Positions 22,661 to 32,339 of a stretch of 64,000 bases of DNA are shown here, one piece after another. The translations under genes and the position numbers were made by a program. The notes below the pieces were generated by a model. That model worked only from the letters and a program-made list of their open reading frames with translations. It searched no databases and was not told the DNA's origin. The stretch covers positions 4,201,937 to 4,265,936 of the forward strand of contig JAKSZT010053928.1 in the NCBI GenBank assembly GCA_026826555.1, read 5' to 3'. Every line of letters begins with the position of its first letter. Position 1 is the first letter of the stretch. Source of the DNA: Tolypeutes matacus (taxonomy: Eukaryota; Chordata; Mammalia; Cingulata; Chlamyphoridae).

Positions 22661-23346
22661 CTGACTAGCACAAATATTGAAATGAACAACACAGGTTCAA
22701 AACTGTAATGAAGATGAAATATTATGATAAGCTGACGTTAAATTGAGAGGTCATGACATTGGTGATATAGGTCCATGCCCAATTCTCCAATTTTTGGTTT
22801 GACTGACAGGAACTTCATGACACATTTTGATAAGTAACCTTCCCTTTCCATGGCTCAGTTTCTTCATATATAAAATAGAGTCAAAATACATACAAACAAG
22901 GCTCTCTCTGCCTAGAGGAGCTCACATCTACAAGCTTAAGTACATAATTTATTCTTTTCTCCCATTTCTCAATAAACTACTGGCCTAACTGAAAAATTAA
23001 ACAAACAAACAAACATATAAACAAGCACTGCTGTTTGGAGTAATTTTAACTATAAAGGACTTTACTTTGGAGATGTATCTTCTAAAGGTTAATAATAAGG
23101 TTATTTTCATATACTCTATATAGTAAGTGTTGCTTGAGAATGGTCACTTTTTTTCAGTGTTTTCTCAGTGAACTAAGTGTATTAACTTTGTTACATTTTT
23201 CAAAGTATTATAACTACTAAAATGAAAAGACAATATTCAAAATAATGCAACAAAATGAATAAAATCCTTTTCCCAATGCTGGACATATAATGCAGAAATC
23301 AGTGCATTTTTCTAAAGCAAGTTTTAACCTTGATTTTGTTCATACT
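22661..23346. other. AT-rich intergenic DNA
   Basis: No gene or clear repeat is visible in this stretch. Confidence 0.45.
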
Positions 23347-23359
23347 AAAGTATAATAAG

Positions 23360-23590
23360 GGGAAGCGGCTGTGGCTCAATTGGTTGGGCTCCCGTTCACC
23401 AGGGCCTCCTGGTGAAGGCAAGTCAGCTCGCATGGTGTGGTGAGCTGACGGCCCACGCGGTGTAATGAGCTGGTGCAGCAAGATGACCCAACAAAATGGA
23501 GGCAAACAGACACAGAAAAATGCAAAGCAAATGAACACAGCAAGGGGGGGGGGGGGGATAAATAAATAAATAAATGCTTAAAAAAAAAAA
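23360..23590 (+). mobile_element. DAS-type SINE with internal deletion
   Basis: Head 'gggaagcggctgtggctcaatt', but 'cccgttcaccagggcctcctgg' skips the B-box part. The tail has a G-run and 'aaataaataaataaat'. The target 'aaagtataataag' is duplicated at 23348-23359 and 23591-23603. Confidence 0.85.
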
Positions 23591-23608
23591 AAAGTATAAT
23601 AAGCTTTA

Positions 23609-23855
23609 GGGAGTGGATGTGCCTCAAGTGGTTGTGTGCCTGTTTCCCACATGGGAAGTCCCAGGTTCAGTTATGGTGCCTCCTAAAAAAAAAAAACCAA
23701 AAACAAACAAAAAAACCAACTCAAAAAAGAAAAAAATAAAATAAAATAAAATAAATTAAAAAAAACCAACTCAGGCAATCCGATGTGGCTCAGTGGTTGA
23801 GGGCTGGCTTTCCATATATGAGGTCCCGGGTTCAATCCTCAGCCCCCGGTACCTC

Positions 23856-23888
<33 letters not shown>

Positions 23889-23916
23889 TATATATATATA
23901 CATATACACACATATG
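23609..23916 (+). mobile_element. Dimeric tRNA-derived SINE
   Basis: Two tRNA-like monomers in the same orientation (about 23610-23685 and 23775-23855, each with a 'ggtt(c)a' B-box-like block) are joined by an A-rich linker containing 'aaccaactca'. They share a single duplicated target, 'ataagcttta' (23599-23608 and 23917-23926), so the dimer moved as one unit. The tail has become a (TA)n microsatellite at 23870-23900. Confidence 0.75.
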
Positions 23917-24264
23917 ATAAGCTTTAAATAGCTTAAATAACATCGTTCAGCAGTTTAAACTGTGAACAGCTTAACTGTTAAGAGAACTTTATGGTAATGT
24001 ACCTCTGTTAGCGAGCACCTTCTCTTTTGTGCTTATCTATACAAGATAAATATGTTATAGCATGTGAAAATATGAGTACAAGCTATGAGTCACACTGGAT
24101 CAAACTGAAGCAGTGGAACAACCACTTGTGAGAGGCTTAAAAGCAGAAAGATGCTAAAGTGACCTCTGGAATTAAGACGTACTATGCTATTGGTCAGAAG
24201 TGTTTTACTTAAAAGCAAACAATCCCCAGGAAATACTGAATAGGAACCAGCCACACAAGGCCAG

Positions 24265-24891
24265 CTTGTGTTGTAATTGTTTATTAATATAGTCTAAAAA
24301 ACAAAAACAAAAAACAAAATACACATCCCTGCATAAAAACTCTCAATCACATAGCTAACCGCTTCATTATTGCTTGAAATTGATGCCTGAACACTGGCAG
24401 CTAGCATGCTTTCCATCATAAGTCCAGCGTGTCCCATTGTCTCTGTGAGGCACATACTACAGTGGGCCATTTTTGTGGGTATAAAGCAGGAATTATAAGG
24501 AAAATTTATTTACTAATTCTATCATCTTTTCATTTTTCAAAATGTGAGACATGTACAAGTGAAAATATGGTTGCAAGATAAGCTGCTAGCTCCTCCCCTA
24601 AACAAAATTAAAAACAACTCTGGATGTTTTTAAAACTGCTAGCCCCTCTCCTCAACAAAATAAAAATGCAAACGTGGGATGGTTTTAAAACTAGGTAGGT
24701 ATAGTCACGGTAAAGAATGTATGCCCTGCCATCAATGAAAAAGACCATTTGCAAAAATAAATGTAACAAAATATACCAGGCCTAAAAGCCAGAAATCTTC
24801 AAACTTACTAAACAAAAGTAATTTTTCATGATTCTGATCTAAAAAATACTGTATTTTCTTCCACTTGCTCATCTTTCAGTCTGTCAAGAGT
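24265..24891 (-). other. Possible 3' UTR or retrocopied mRNA tail
   Basis: On the minus strand the sequence opens with a short frame (MTLDRLKDEQVEENTVF, then a stop near 24820) and continues as an AT-rich stretch. It ends with AATAAA about 20 nt before 24265, the layout of a terminal exon. No A-tail or duplication is visible, and the upstream side is cut by a composite repeat. I do not recognise the parent. It could be an old processed pseudogene, a real last exon, or chance. Confidence 0.3.
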
Positions 24892-25484
24892 CATTCGCTT
24901 TTTAAGAAACCATGCATCTGTTTTTCTCCCTAGGTCTGGTTTTTGGAATGCTGGCGATAAACTAAGCCTGATTTATTATATGACCATCCTGTATGGGAAA
25001 AGACTGCAACTTTGGGTATCTTTGGTTAACTTTAAGAGATAGAGCAGGGGGACAGATGTGGCTTGGGTGATTGGGCATCTGTCTCTCATATGGAGGGACC
25101 TGGGTTTGATCCCTGGGACCTCATGGTAAAAATAAAATAAAAACATAGAAGGCGCTGGACCACTAGGCCCTGCGAGCAGGTGCACCTCCAGGTCCTGCGA
25201 GCCACGCAGCAAGATGATGACGTAACAGGAGAATGACACAAGGGAGAGCCAAGAGGAGACGCACAGAAAAACCAGGAACTAAGGTGGTGCAGGCGGACGC
25301 CTCTCTCCCACATTGGAGGTTCCGAGGATTGAATCCCAGTGAAGACAGGAAGAGAAGGATGAGAAGAGAGGGCAGGAAATGGACACAGAGTTGCCCAGCG
25401 AATGGACACAGAAACAGCAAAAATGATTGGGGGGGCGATGGATAAAAGTAAGTAAATAAATAAATCCTTAAAAAATATGTATAG
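24892..25484 (+). mobile_element. Composite repeat: leader plus long DAS SINE, 5'-truncated
   Basis: The leader (24892-25040, 'aaaccatgcatctg', 'ggtctggtttttggaatgctgg', 'aaactaagcctgatttattatatg') closely matches 12385-12540. The SINE part follows ('gggacagatgtggcttgg') and ends in 'taaatccttaaaaaa'. The ERV-L provirus is inserted immediately after its tail. Confidence 0.72.
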
Positions 25485-25489
25485 GGGAG

Positions 25490-25941
25490 TGTATTAGTCA
25501 GGGTTCTCTCGGGAAACAGAATCAGCAGGAGATATCTATCAATAATATGAAATTTTAAAAGAGTCTCTCACGCGACCGTGGGGATGCACAAGTCCAGGTT
25601 CCGCAGGCAGGCTGCAAACCAGTGGCTCCGATGAAAGCCCGATGAAAGGTCGTTGATGAGTCTCTGGGAGAAGTTGCCTGTCCAGCGACAAGCTGGGAAG
25701 TTCTCTCTGAATGTTGAAATCACTTCCACTTTTAAGTCATTCAACTGATTGGGTAAAAGCACCACCCATTGATAATGTAATCTCCCTGATTGATGCAGAT
25801 GTAATCAGCCATCCACGCAGTAAACTCACTGGTGATTGAAGTCCATAAATGCTCTTGTATTACAATTAGCCCAGTGCTTGCTGGAACAAACACCTGGACA
25901 CAACTACTTGGCCGAGTTGATACATTAGCCTAACCATCACA
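25490..25941 (-). repeat. 3' LTR of the ERV-L provirus
   Basis: In element orientation it starts TGTGATGGTTAGG and ends CCCTGACTAATACA, the termini common to mammalian ERV-L/MLT2 LTRs. It differs from the other LTR at 25685, 25687 and 25921 only. No canonical AATAAA is seen in this strand. A 65-residue frame lies within both LTRs but has no visible homology. Confidence 0.95.
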
Positions 25942-25953
25942 GTCCACCCCTTG
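25942..25953 (-). other. Polypurine tract of the ERV-L
   Basis: Immediately inside the 3' LTR, the element strand reads 'acaaggggtggac' before TGTGATGG. A purine-rich run at this place is where plus-strand DNA synthesis is primed in retroviruses. Confidence 0.75.
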
Positions 25954-26277
25954 TCAATTCGGCAATCATACACATTACTCTAAACCATACTTAGTCTCTA
26001 AGTAAAAACAATAACAGACAAGTATACATATATATTTCCGCCTAACAATGTTCAACTCCCCTGCGTACAACTGGAAACGCATTAATTCCCTACAGAACAG
26101 GGTGCAAGTCCTTGGATGATAGTCACTCTTAAACTCAACATCCTTAAATATTATGATGTGGGATTAATACAACTTTTCATGATAGGGGAAAAGATTGGGG
26201 AAGAAAACAAAGAAATTCATTTTGTGTACATATACAATCATACTCATAATGAAACATGGAATAAGAGTTCATGACCA
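25954..26277 (-). other. ERV-L 3' non-coding internal segment (no env)
   Basis: About 320 bp separate the pol stop from the polypurine tract. No frame of useful length, signal peptide or membrane segment occurs, so there is no envelope gene or remnant. This agrees with the env-less organisation known for ERV-L. Confidence 0.8.
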
Positions 26278-29200
26278 TTACAGTCCTCGTTTCTGTAACT
26301 GGTCACGTGGTCGAAGTTCATATTTATCACTACCTTCTTCCACGACCCATTCCATGTTCCTGTTACCTTCAGCAAGCACTTCAGCTGGCCGTGGTTCTTT
26401 GCCTGGTGGGGTGACCCAAACTTTCATTCCCGAAGATTCTGGGCCATTGTTAGTCCTGCTTGAATTGGTTTGTTGCAATTTTCCATTGACTTTAATCACA
26501 GGGCATGGCAGGACTAGGAGACGCCCTAGAGGATCCCCTGCATTCCAGGCAAACTCTTCTTTACCCCCATTATGTAGATGTAGTCCTATTTCCCCTTGAT
26601 AGTCAGGATCAATAACCCCAGCCAGTACAGTAATTCCCTTCTTTGCCTGTTGATTCACAGGTAAGAGGAGCTCAAAGTGGCCAGGTGGCAGTCTTAACTT
26701 CCAGTTCAATGGAATCACTGTTATGTTCCCAGGTTGCAGCACTCCTCCTCTTGGGACTAAAACCTGTAGACCAGCAGAGCTTAAGGTTTCAGGGACAGGA
26801 AGCAAAAATTTTCCTAGTGGGTCACTAGGGGTAATAGTGAGTGGTGCCACTCCCATTTCCACCCCTTGATTCCTGGACCCATGAATCCTGGCTATGGGAG
26901 AAACAGCACCATAGAGAGGACGCTGATTCAGAGCATACACAGCGTCCTGAAGAACATTGCCCCAGCCCTGCAAGGTATTGCCACCTAGTTGGCGCCGTAA
27001 TTGAGTCTTCAAAAGGCCATTCCACCGTTCGATTAATCCAGCTGCTTCAGGGTGATGGGGAACATGGTAAGACCAGTAAATTCCATGGGCATGTGCCCAT
27101 TCCCGCACATCATTTGCTGTGAAATGGGTTCCTTGATCAGAAGCAATGCTGTGTGGAATGCCATGGCGGTAGATAAGACATTCAGTAAGTCCACGGATGG
27201 TAGTTTTGGAAGAAGCATTGCGTCCCGGAAATGCAAACCCATAACCAGAGTATGTATCTATTCCAGTTAAAACAAATCGCTGCCCCTTCCATGATGGAAG
27301 TGGCCCAATGTAGTCCACCTGCCACCAGGTAGCAGGCTGGTCACCTCGAGGAATGGTGCCAGATCTGGGGCTGAGTGTGGGTCTCTGCTGTTGGCAGATT
27401 GGGCATTCAGCAGTGGCTGTAGCCAAGTCAGCCTTGGTGAGGGGAAGTCCATGTTGCTGAGCCCATGCATAACCTCCATCCCTACCTCCATGGCCACTTT
27501 GTTCATGAGCCCATTGGGCAATGACAGGAGTGGCTGGGGAAAGAGGCTGAGCATTAGCCACAGAGCGGGTCATCTTATCCACTTGATTATTAAACTCTTC
27601 CTCTGCCGAAGTCACCCTCTGGTGAGCATTCACGTGGGACACAAATATGTTCATGTTTTTTGCCCACTCAGAAAGATCTATCCACATAGCTCTTCCCCAG
27701 ACCTCCTTGTCACCAATTTTCCAATCATGTTCCTTCCAGGTCCCTGACCATCCAGCCAAACCATTGGCAACAGCCCATGAATCAGTGTACAAATGCACCT
27801 CTGGCCATTTCTTCCTCCAAGCAAAATGAACAACTAGATGCACTGCTCGAAGCTCTGCCCACTGGGAGGATTTGCCCTCACCGCTATCCTTCAAGGATGT
27901 CCCAGAAAAGGGCTGCAGTGCCGCAGCTGTCCACTTTCGGGTGGTACCTGCATATCGTGCAGAACCATCTGTAAACCAGGCCCGAGTTTTCTCATCCTCA
28001 GTCAACTGATTGTAAGGGAGCCCCCAAGAGGCCAAAGCTGTGGGCTGGGAAAGAGAAGGTAACACGGCAGGGGTGGTGACCATGGGCATTTGGGCCACTT
28101 CCTCAAGTAACTTACTTGTGCCTTCAGGACCTGCTCGAGCCCTATCTCGTATATACCACTTCCACTTTATTATGGAGTGCTGCTGTGCACGCCCAACTTT
28201 ATGGTTTGGTGGGTCAGACAATACCCAGCTCATGATGGGCAACTCAGGTCTCATGGTAACTTGATGGCCCATGGTTAAGCGTTCAGTCTCTACTAAGGCC
28301 CAGTAGCAAGCCAAAAGCTGTTTCTCAAAAGGGGAGTAGTTATCTGCAGAGGATGGCAAGGCTTTGCTCCAAAATCCTAAGGGTCTGCGTTGTGATTCCC
28401 CTATAGGGGCCTGCCAAAGGCTCCAGACAGCATCTCTATTTGCCACTGAAACTTTCAGCACCATTGGATCTGCCAGATCATATGGTCCAAGTGGCAATGC
28501 AGCTTGCACAGCAGCCTGGACCTGTCGCAGGGCTTCCTCTTGTTCCAGTCCCCAATCAAAACTAGCAGCTTTCCTGGTCACTTGGTAAATGGGCTGCAGT
28601 AACACACCCAAATGAGGAATGTGTTGTCTCCAAAATCCAAAGAGGCCAACTAAGTGTTGTGCCTCCTTTTTGGTCGTAGGAGGGGCCAGGTGCAACAGCT
28701 TATCCTTTACTTTCGAAGGAATATCTCGACAGGCCCCACACCACTGGACACCTAGAAATTTCACTGAGGTGGAAGGACCCTGTATTTTTGTTGGATTTAT
28801 CTCCCATCCTCTCTCACGCAAATGCCTTACCAATAAATCTAGAGTCTTTGCTACTTCTTGCTCAGTAGGGCCTATCAACATGATATCATCAATATAATGG
28901 ACCAGTGTGATGTCTCGTGGGAGGGAGAGACGATCAAGGTCCTTGTGGACAATATTATGACATAGGGCTGGAGAGTTGATATACCCCTGAGGCAGGACAG
29001 TGAAAGTATACTGCTGGCCTTGCCAGCTGAAAGCAAACTGTTTCTGGTGGTCTTTACTAATGGCAATTGAGAAAAAAGCATTTGCCAGATCAACAGCTGC
29101 ATACCAGGTACCAGGGGAAGTGTTGATTTGCTCAAGCAATGATACCACATCTGGGACAGCAGCTGCAATTGGAGTCACCACCTGGTTAAGTTTACGATAA

Positions 29201-29829
29201 CCTACTGTCATCCTCCAAGATCCATCTGTTTTCTGCACAGGCCAAATAGGAGAGTTGAATGGGGATGTGGTGGGAATCACCACCCCTGCATCCTTCAAAT
29301 CCTTGATGGTGGCACTAATCTCTGCAATACCTCCAGGAATCCGGTATTGCCTTTGATTTACTATTTTGCTAGGCAGGGGCAGTTCTAGAGGCTTCCACTT
29401 GGCCTTTCTAACCATAATAGCCCTCACTCCATGAGTCAGGGATCCAATGTGGGGATTCTGCCAGTTACTGAGTAAGTATATTCCTATTATGCATTCTGGA
29501 ACTGGAGAAATAACCACAGAATGGGTCCGGGGACCCACTGGACCCACTGTGAGACGGACCTGAGCTAAAACTCCATCAATCACCTGACCTCCATAAGCCC
29601 CTACTCTGACTGGTGGACCACAGTGACGTTTTGGGTCTCCTGGAATTAATGTGACTTCTGAGCCAGTGTCTAATAATCCCCGAAATGTCTGATCATTTCC
29701 TTTTCCCCAATGCACTGTTACTCTGGCAAAAGGCCGTAGGTCTCCCTGGGGAAAGGTGGGGGGAATATTAACTGTATAAATTTTTGGCAGTTTAACAGGA
29801 TCCTTCCCCAAGGGGACCCGGCCTTCCCC
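26278..29829 (-). CDS. pol: ERV-L pol: protease, RT, RNase H, integrase, dUTPase
   Basis: The frame is open for 1177 codons from a TTG at 29811, and six further codons up to the gag stop, ending in TAA at 26278-26280. Numbering from that TTG, domains in order are as follows. Aspartic protease: LLDTGS at 46-51. Reverse transcriptase: first Asp at 241, LPQG at 273-276, YIDD at 306-309. RNase H: D615, E653, D677, D745. Integrase: zinc-binding H769, H774, C803, C806; catalytic D833, D892, E928, the last two 36 apart as in the D,D-35-E signature. C-terminal dUTPase: [11 protein letters not shown] at 1064-1074. All expected catalytic residues are present and no stop interrupts, which is unusual for an ERV-L copy. 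There is no ATG at its start. The frame continues that of gag, so it would be made by reading through the UGA at 29830-29832. Expression is not shown. Confidence 0.95.
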   Translation of the reverse strand, partial: GEGRVPLGKDPVKLPKIYTVNIPPTFPQGDLRPFARVTVHWGKGNDQTFRGLLDTGSEVTLIPGDPKRHCGPPVRVGAYGGQVIDGVLAQVRLTVGPVGPRTHSVVISPVPECIIGIYLLSNWQNPHIGSLTHGVRAIMVRKAKWKPLELPLPSKIVNQRQYRIPGGIAEISATIKDLKDAGVVIPTTSPFNSPIWPVQKTDGSWRMTVGYRKLNQVVTPIAAAVPDVVSLLEQINTSPGTWYAAVDLANAFFSIAISKDHQKQFAFSWQGQQYTFTVLPQGYINSPALCHNIVHKDLDRLSLPRDITLVHYIDDIMLIGPTEQEVAKTLDLLVRHLRERGWEINPTKIQGPSTSVKFLGVQWCGACRDIPSKVKDKLLHLAPPTTKKEAQHLVGLFGFWRQHIPHLGVLLQPIYQVTRKAASFDWGLEQEEALRQVQAAVQAALPLGPYDLADPMVLKVSVANRDAVWSLWQAPIGESQRRPLGFWSKALPSSADNYSPFEKQLLACYWALVETERLTMGHQVTMRPELPIMSWVLSDPPNHKVGRAQQHSIIKWKWYIRDRARAGPEGTSKLLEEVAQMPMVTTPAVLPSLSQPTALASWGLPYNQLTEDEKTRAWFTDGSARYAGTTRKWTAAALQPFSGTSLKDSGEGKSSQWAELRAVHLVVHFAWRKKWPEVHLYTDSWAVANGLAGWSGTWKEHDWKIGDKEVWGRAMWIDLSEWAKNMNIFVSHVNAHQRVTSAEEEFNNQVDKMTRSVANAQPLSPATPVIAQWAHEQSGHGGRDGGYAWAQQHGLPLTKADLATATAECPICQQQRPTLSPRSGTIPRGDQPATWWQVDYIGPLPSWKGQRFVLTGIDTYSGYGFAFPGRNASSKTTIRGLTECLIYRHGIPHSIASDQGTHFTANDVREWAHAHGIYWSYHVPHHPEAAGLIERWNGLLKTQLRRQLGGNTLQGWGNVLQDAVYALNQRPLYGAVSPIARIHGSRNQGVEMGVAPLTITPSDPLGKFLLPVPETLSSAGLQVLVPRGGVLQPGNITVIPLNWKLRLPPGHFELLLPVNQQAKKGITVLAGVIDPDYQGEIGLHLHNGGKEEFAWNAGDPLGRLLVLPCPVIKVNGKLQQTNSSRTNNGPESSGMKVWVTPPGKEPRPAEVLAEGNRNMEWVVEEGSDKYELRPRDQLQKRGL

Positions 29830-29832
29830 TCA
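29801..29832 (-). promoter_or_regulatory. Putative gag-pol readthrough signal
   Basis: The gag UGA (29830-29832) is in the same frame as pol. Directly after it, GGGGA (29825-29829) can pair with UCCCC (29812-29816), leaving an 8-nt loop. A further GGGGA follows at 29805-29809 and could compete or form a larger fold. In-frame stop readthrough aided by a downstream structure is known in gammaretroviruses. For this element it is inferred from layout only. Confidence 0.45.
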
Positions 29833-31835
29833 TTCAAGGGGCTCTGGGTCTGTAAACTGTCTCAAGTCTGGGAACTGATTAAGGGGCTGTGATTCTCTGC
29901 GTCTGTAATTAGAGTTAGGATTTTGTTCACTTGACCTAGAACTCTTCTGCTTATACAGATCCAGAAGAAATCTAGTAGACTGCCCATGTATTTCACTTCT
30001 GGGTACCCCATGATTTATTAACCAACGCCATAACTCCATGCGACTCAGACTATTCTGTGTGCTGTTTCGAATCTGTCTTTCATTGCGGTAGCCACGCCTA
30101 CCTTGGCTTTGGCGATTAACTGCCGATACTTGACTTTTACTGGGCCTTGATCCGATCATCCCCATAATATTTAAGGATTCCAATTCCATTACAGCCCCCC
30201 CTACAGTAATATCTGGACTGCAGAGAAGAGCAACCACAGAGCTCTTCAGAGAAGATAGAGTTAGTCTTACAAATTTATTCCTCACAGTCCTGGTTAAAGG
30301 TGTGTCCTCTGGACATTCCTAAGGTGGGTGGGCAGGTCTCAAATGGTAAATCCATTCTAGCATTCCAATCTCTCTAAGCCTTTGAATCCCCTCATCTACT
30401 GTATACCACAGCAAATCAGGCATCTCAACATCAGACATGCTAGGCCATCATTTGGTCCATGCTTCAGTCAGCCACCCAAACAAACTGTTAGAGCCCTTTC
30501 TAACCCCTCCAGCTACAGCGTTGAATCCAGAATTTCTGCTCAGTGGGCCCATATCAATAAATTCAGCCTGATCCAACTTTATATTCCTTCCACCATTATC
30601 CCATACCCTTAGTATCCATTCCCACACATATTCCCCTGATTTCTGCCTATATAAGTTGGAAAACTCATGCAGTTCTTTCAGAGTATACCGTACTTCCTCA
30701 TGGGTCACACTTTGTATTTCACCTTTGGGGGCTTGTTGTGATTTTAATCTAGTAATGGGTCTGGAAGACAAGAGGGGTGGGGGGTCTGGGTAAGGAGAAG
30801 GATTAGAGATGTCTTGCAGGCTACTGACCTGAGGGCATTCCTTTGCATTTTCTTCTGGTGAGACAGGATTATTCTCTTCAGGCAGGGGTTGGAAGACAGA
30901 TTCCTCAGGGCAGACTGGAAGTTGGACCATGCATGCTGGAGATTGGTTGGTACCTGCCTCGTGGCTGGGAGGAGGTACAGACTCTCTGGGGCAAGGTGGA
31001 GGCTGGGCAGTGCATGCTGGAGTTAGGCTGGTACCTGCCTCAGGGCTGGGAGGAGGTACAGACTCCCTGGGGCAGGCCAGAGGCTGGGCAGTACAGGCTT
31101 CCATTTGGCTTGTACCCACCTCAGGGCTGGAAGGAAGTCCAGACTCCCTGGGGCAGGCTGGAGGCTGGATGATACAAGGTTGAGAAGGTGTGGTCTCCAC
31201 AGGGCAGGCCATCACAGGTTTATCTGGTAAAGTCTCAGCAGAATTTAGGGTTCCAATGTCCCCACCAATATTATCATCATCCCATATGTCTCCGTCCCAA
31301 TCCTCGGGGTTCCACTCCTTTCCAATCAATGCCCTCACTTTAATTGCAGAAACCTTGCGAGGCTGAGATTTTAGTTTCCTCTGTAATTCTGCTACTCGTA
31401 CAATGAGAGACTGCGTTTGATTCTCAGATATCTCAAGTCTGTGGCTACAGGAGACAAGATTTTCTTTCAAGGCACACGTAGAAACTTTCATATCATTCAT
31501 GCGGCATTTAAGTTTCAAAATTGAAGACTTTAGCTCATCCCTTTCTTTTGTAACTGTATCCAGAGTATCTAGGAGGAGCCAGCCAACATCATTATATTTT
31601 TTACTCCACAAAATTCTGTTAAAGTGTTGAAAACACTCTCACCCAGATCCTTGCTTCTTATAAGTGTGGAAGTAGGGGAATCCAATGATGCTATTTTGCG
31701 TATCTCTATTGCCAGCTCACGCCATGGACTGTTAGCAACCTCTTCATTATTGGAAAGGGAGTCATTAGTACCCCTGAGTCCAATTAGAGTGGAGAACCAA
31801 TTACAAAACTCCCAGAACCACCTCAGACATCCCAT
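29830..31835 (-). pseudogene. gag: ERV-L gag, broken by a frameshift and two in-frame stops
   Basis: A likely ATG at 31833-31835 opens a frame beginning MGCLRWF; Gly2 would allow N-myristoylation. That frame ends at 31569. A shift of one register between about 31571 and 31650 moves into the frame holding the rest: a coiled coil (TKERDELKSSILKLKCRMND), a Pro-rich region with 27-residue repeats, and a conserved C-terminal part. In-frame stops lie at 30448-30450 (TGA) and 30319-30321 (TAG), and the final TGA at 29830-29832. The segments between these stops remain clearly gag-like, so the two internal stops look like recent lesions. Gag would form the particle core. This copy cannot make it intact. 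Confidence 0.85.
30880..31195 (-). repeat. Four 81-bp tandem repeats within gag
   Basis: The phrase 'cagactc(c/t)ctgggg' or its variant starts at 30897, 30978, 31059 and 31140, exactly 81 bp apart. Each unit encodes 27 residues around ACPRESVPPPSPEAGT. The repeats lie in the proline-rich middle of Gag. They are somewhat diverged, so the expansion predates this insertion. Confidence 0.9.
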
Positions 31836-31859
31836 GTTTAAGACTCTGTTCCTCAAGAA

Positions 31860-31874
31860 CCACTCCCGGTACCA
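31860..31874 (-). other. Primer binding site, tRNA-Leu type
   Basis: Two nucleotides inside the 5' LTR the element strand reads TGGTACCGGGAGTGG. This matches the complement of a tRNA-Leu 3' end (TGGTACCAGGAGTGG) at 14 of 15 positions. Leucine priming gives ERV-L its name. Confidence 0.85.
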
Positions 31875-31876
31875 GC

Positions 31877-32328
31877 TGTATTAGTCAGGGTTCTCTCGGG
31901 AAACAGAATCAGCAGGAGATATCTATCAATAATATGAAATTTTAAAAGAGTCTCTCACGCGACCGTGGGGATGCACAAGTCCAGGTTCCGCAGGCAGGCT
32001 GCAAACCAGTGGCTCCGATGAAAGCCCGATGAAAGGTCGTTGATGAGTCTCTGGGAGAAGTTGCCTGTCCAACAACAAGCTGGGAAGTTCTCTCTGAATG
32101 TTGAAATCACTTCCACTTTTAAGTCATTCAACTGATTGGGTAAAAGCACCACCCATTGATAATGTAATCTCCCTGATTGATGCAGATGTAATCAGCCATC
32201 CACGCAGTAAACTCACTGGTGATTGAAGTCCATAAATGCTCTTGTATTACAATTAGCCCAGTGCTTGCTGGAACAAACACCTGGACACAACTACTTGGCC
32301 GAGTTGACACATTAGCCTAACCATCACA
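31877..32328 (-). repeat. 5' LTR of the ERV-L provirus
   Basis: 452 bp with TG...CA ends. Differences from the 3' LTR are at 32072, 32074 and 32308. It would contain the promoter. A CCAAT-type motif ('cccaatcagttg' on the element strand) is visible near 32130, but no clear TATA box. Confidence 0.95.
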
Positions 32329-32339
32329 GGGAGGAAGAA

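Larger units (their letters stand above)
25490..32328 (-). mobile_element. ERV-L provirus, full length, recently inserted
   Basis: Two 452-bp LTRs flank 5.9 kb holding gag and pol in the minus orientation. A 5-bp target duplication 'gggag' (25485-25489 and 32329-32333) brackets it; 5 bp is usual for ERV-L. The 5' LTR (right side) is followed by a Leu-type primer binding site. pol carries a C-terminal dUTPase, the hallmark of the ERV-L (class III, spuma-like) group, and env is absent, as is typical. LTR identity is 449/452. gag is broken by one frameshift and two in-frame stops, while pol is open from end to end, so this copy probably cannot make complete Gag. It could encode Pol only if translated past the stop at 29830-29832 or from an internal start. 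Confidence 0.93.

Noticed and set aside
25568..25765. 65-residue frame present in both ERV-L LTRs
   Set aside because: Both LTRs are nearly identical by descent, so the frame's presence in both is not independent evidence. No homology or suitable context is visible.
25942..26277. Possible env remnant between pol and the 3' LTR
   Set aside because: Only about 330 bp, with no frame, signal peptide or membrane segment; ERV-L lacks env.
26841..29200. Plus-strand and shifted frames across pol
   Set aside because: Shadows of the 1177-codon frame on the other strand or in other registers.
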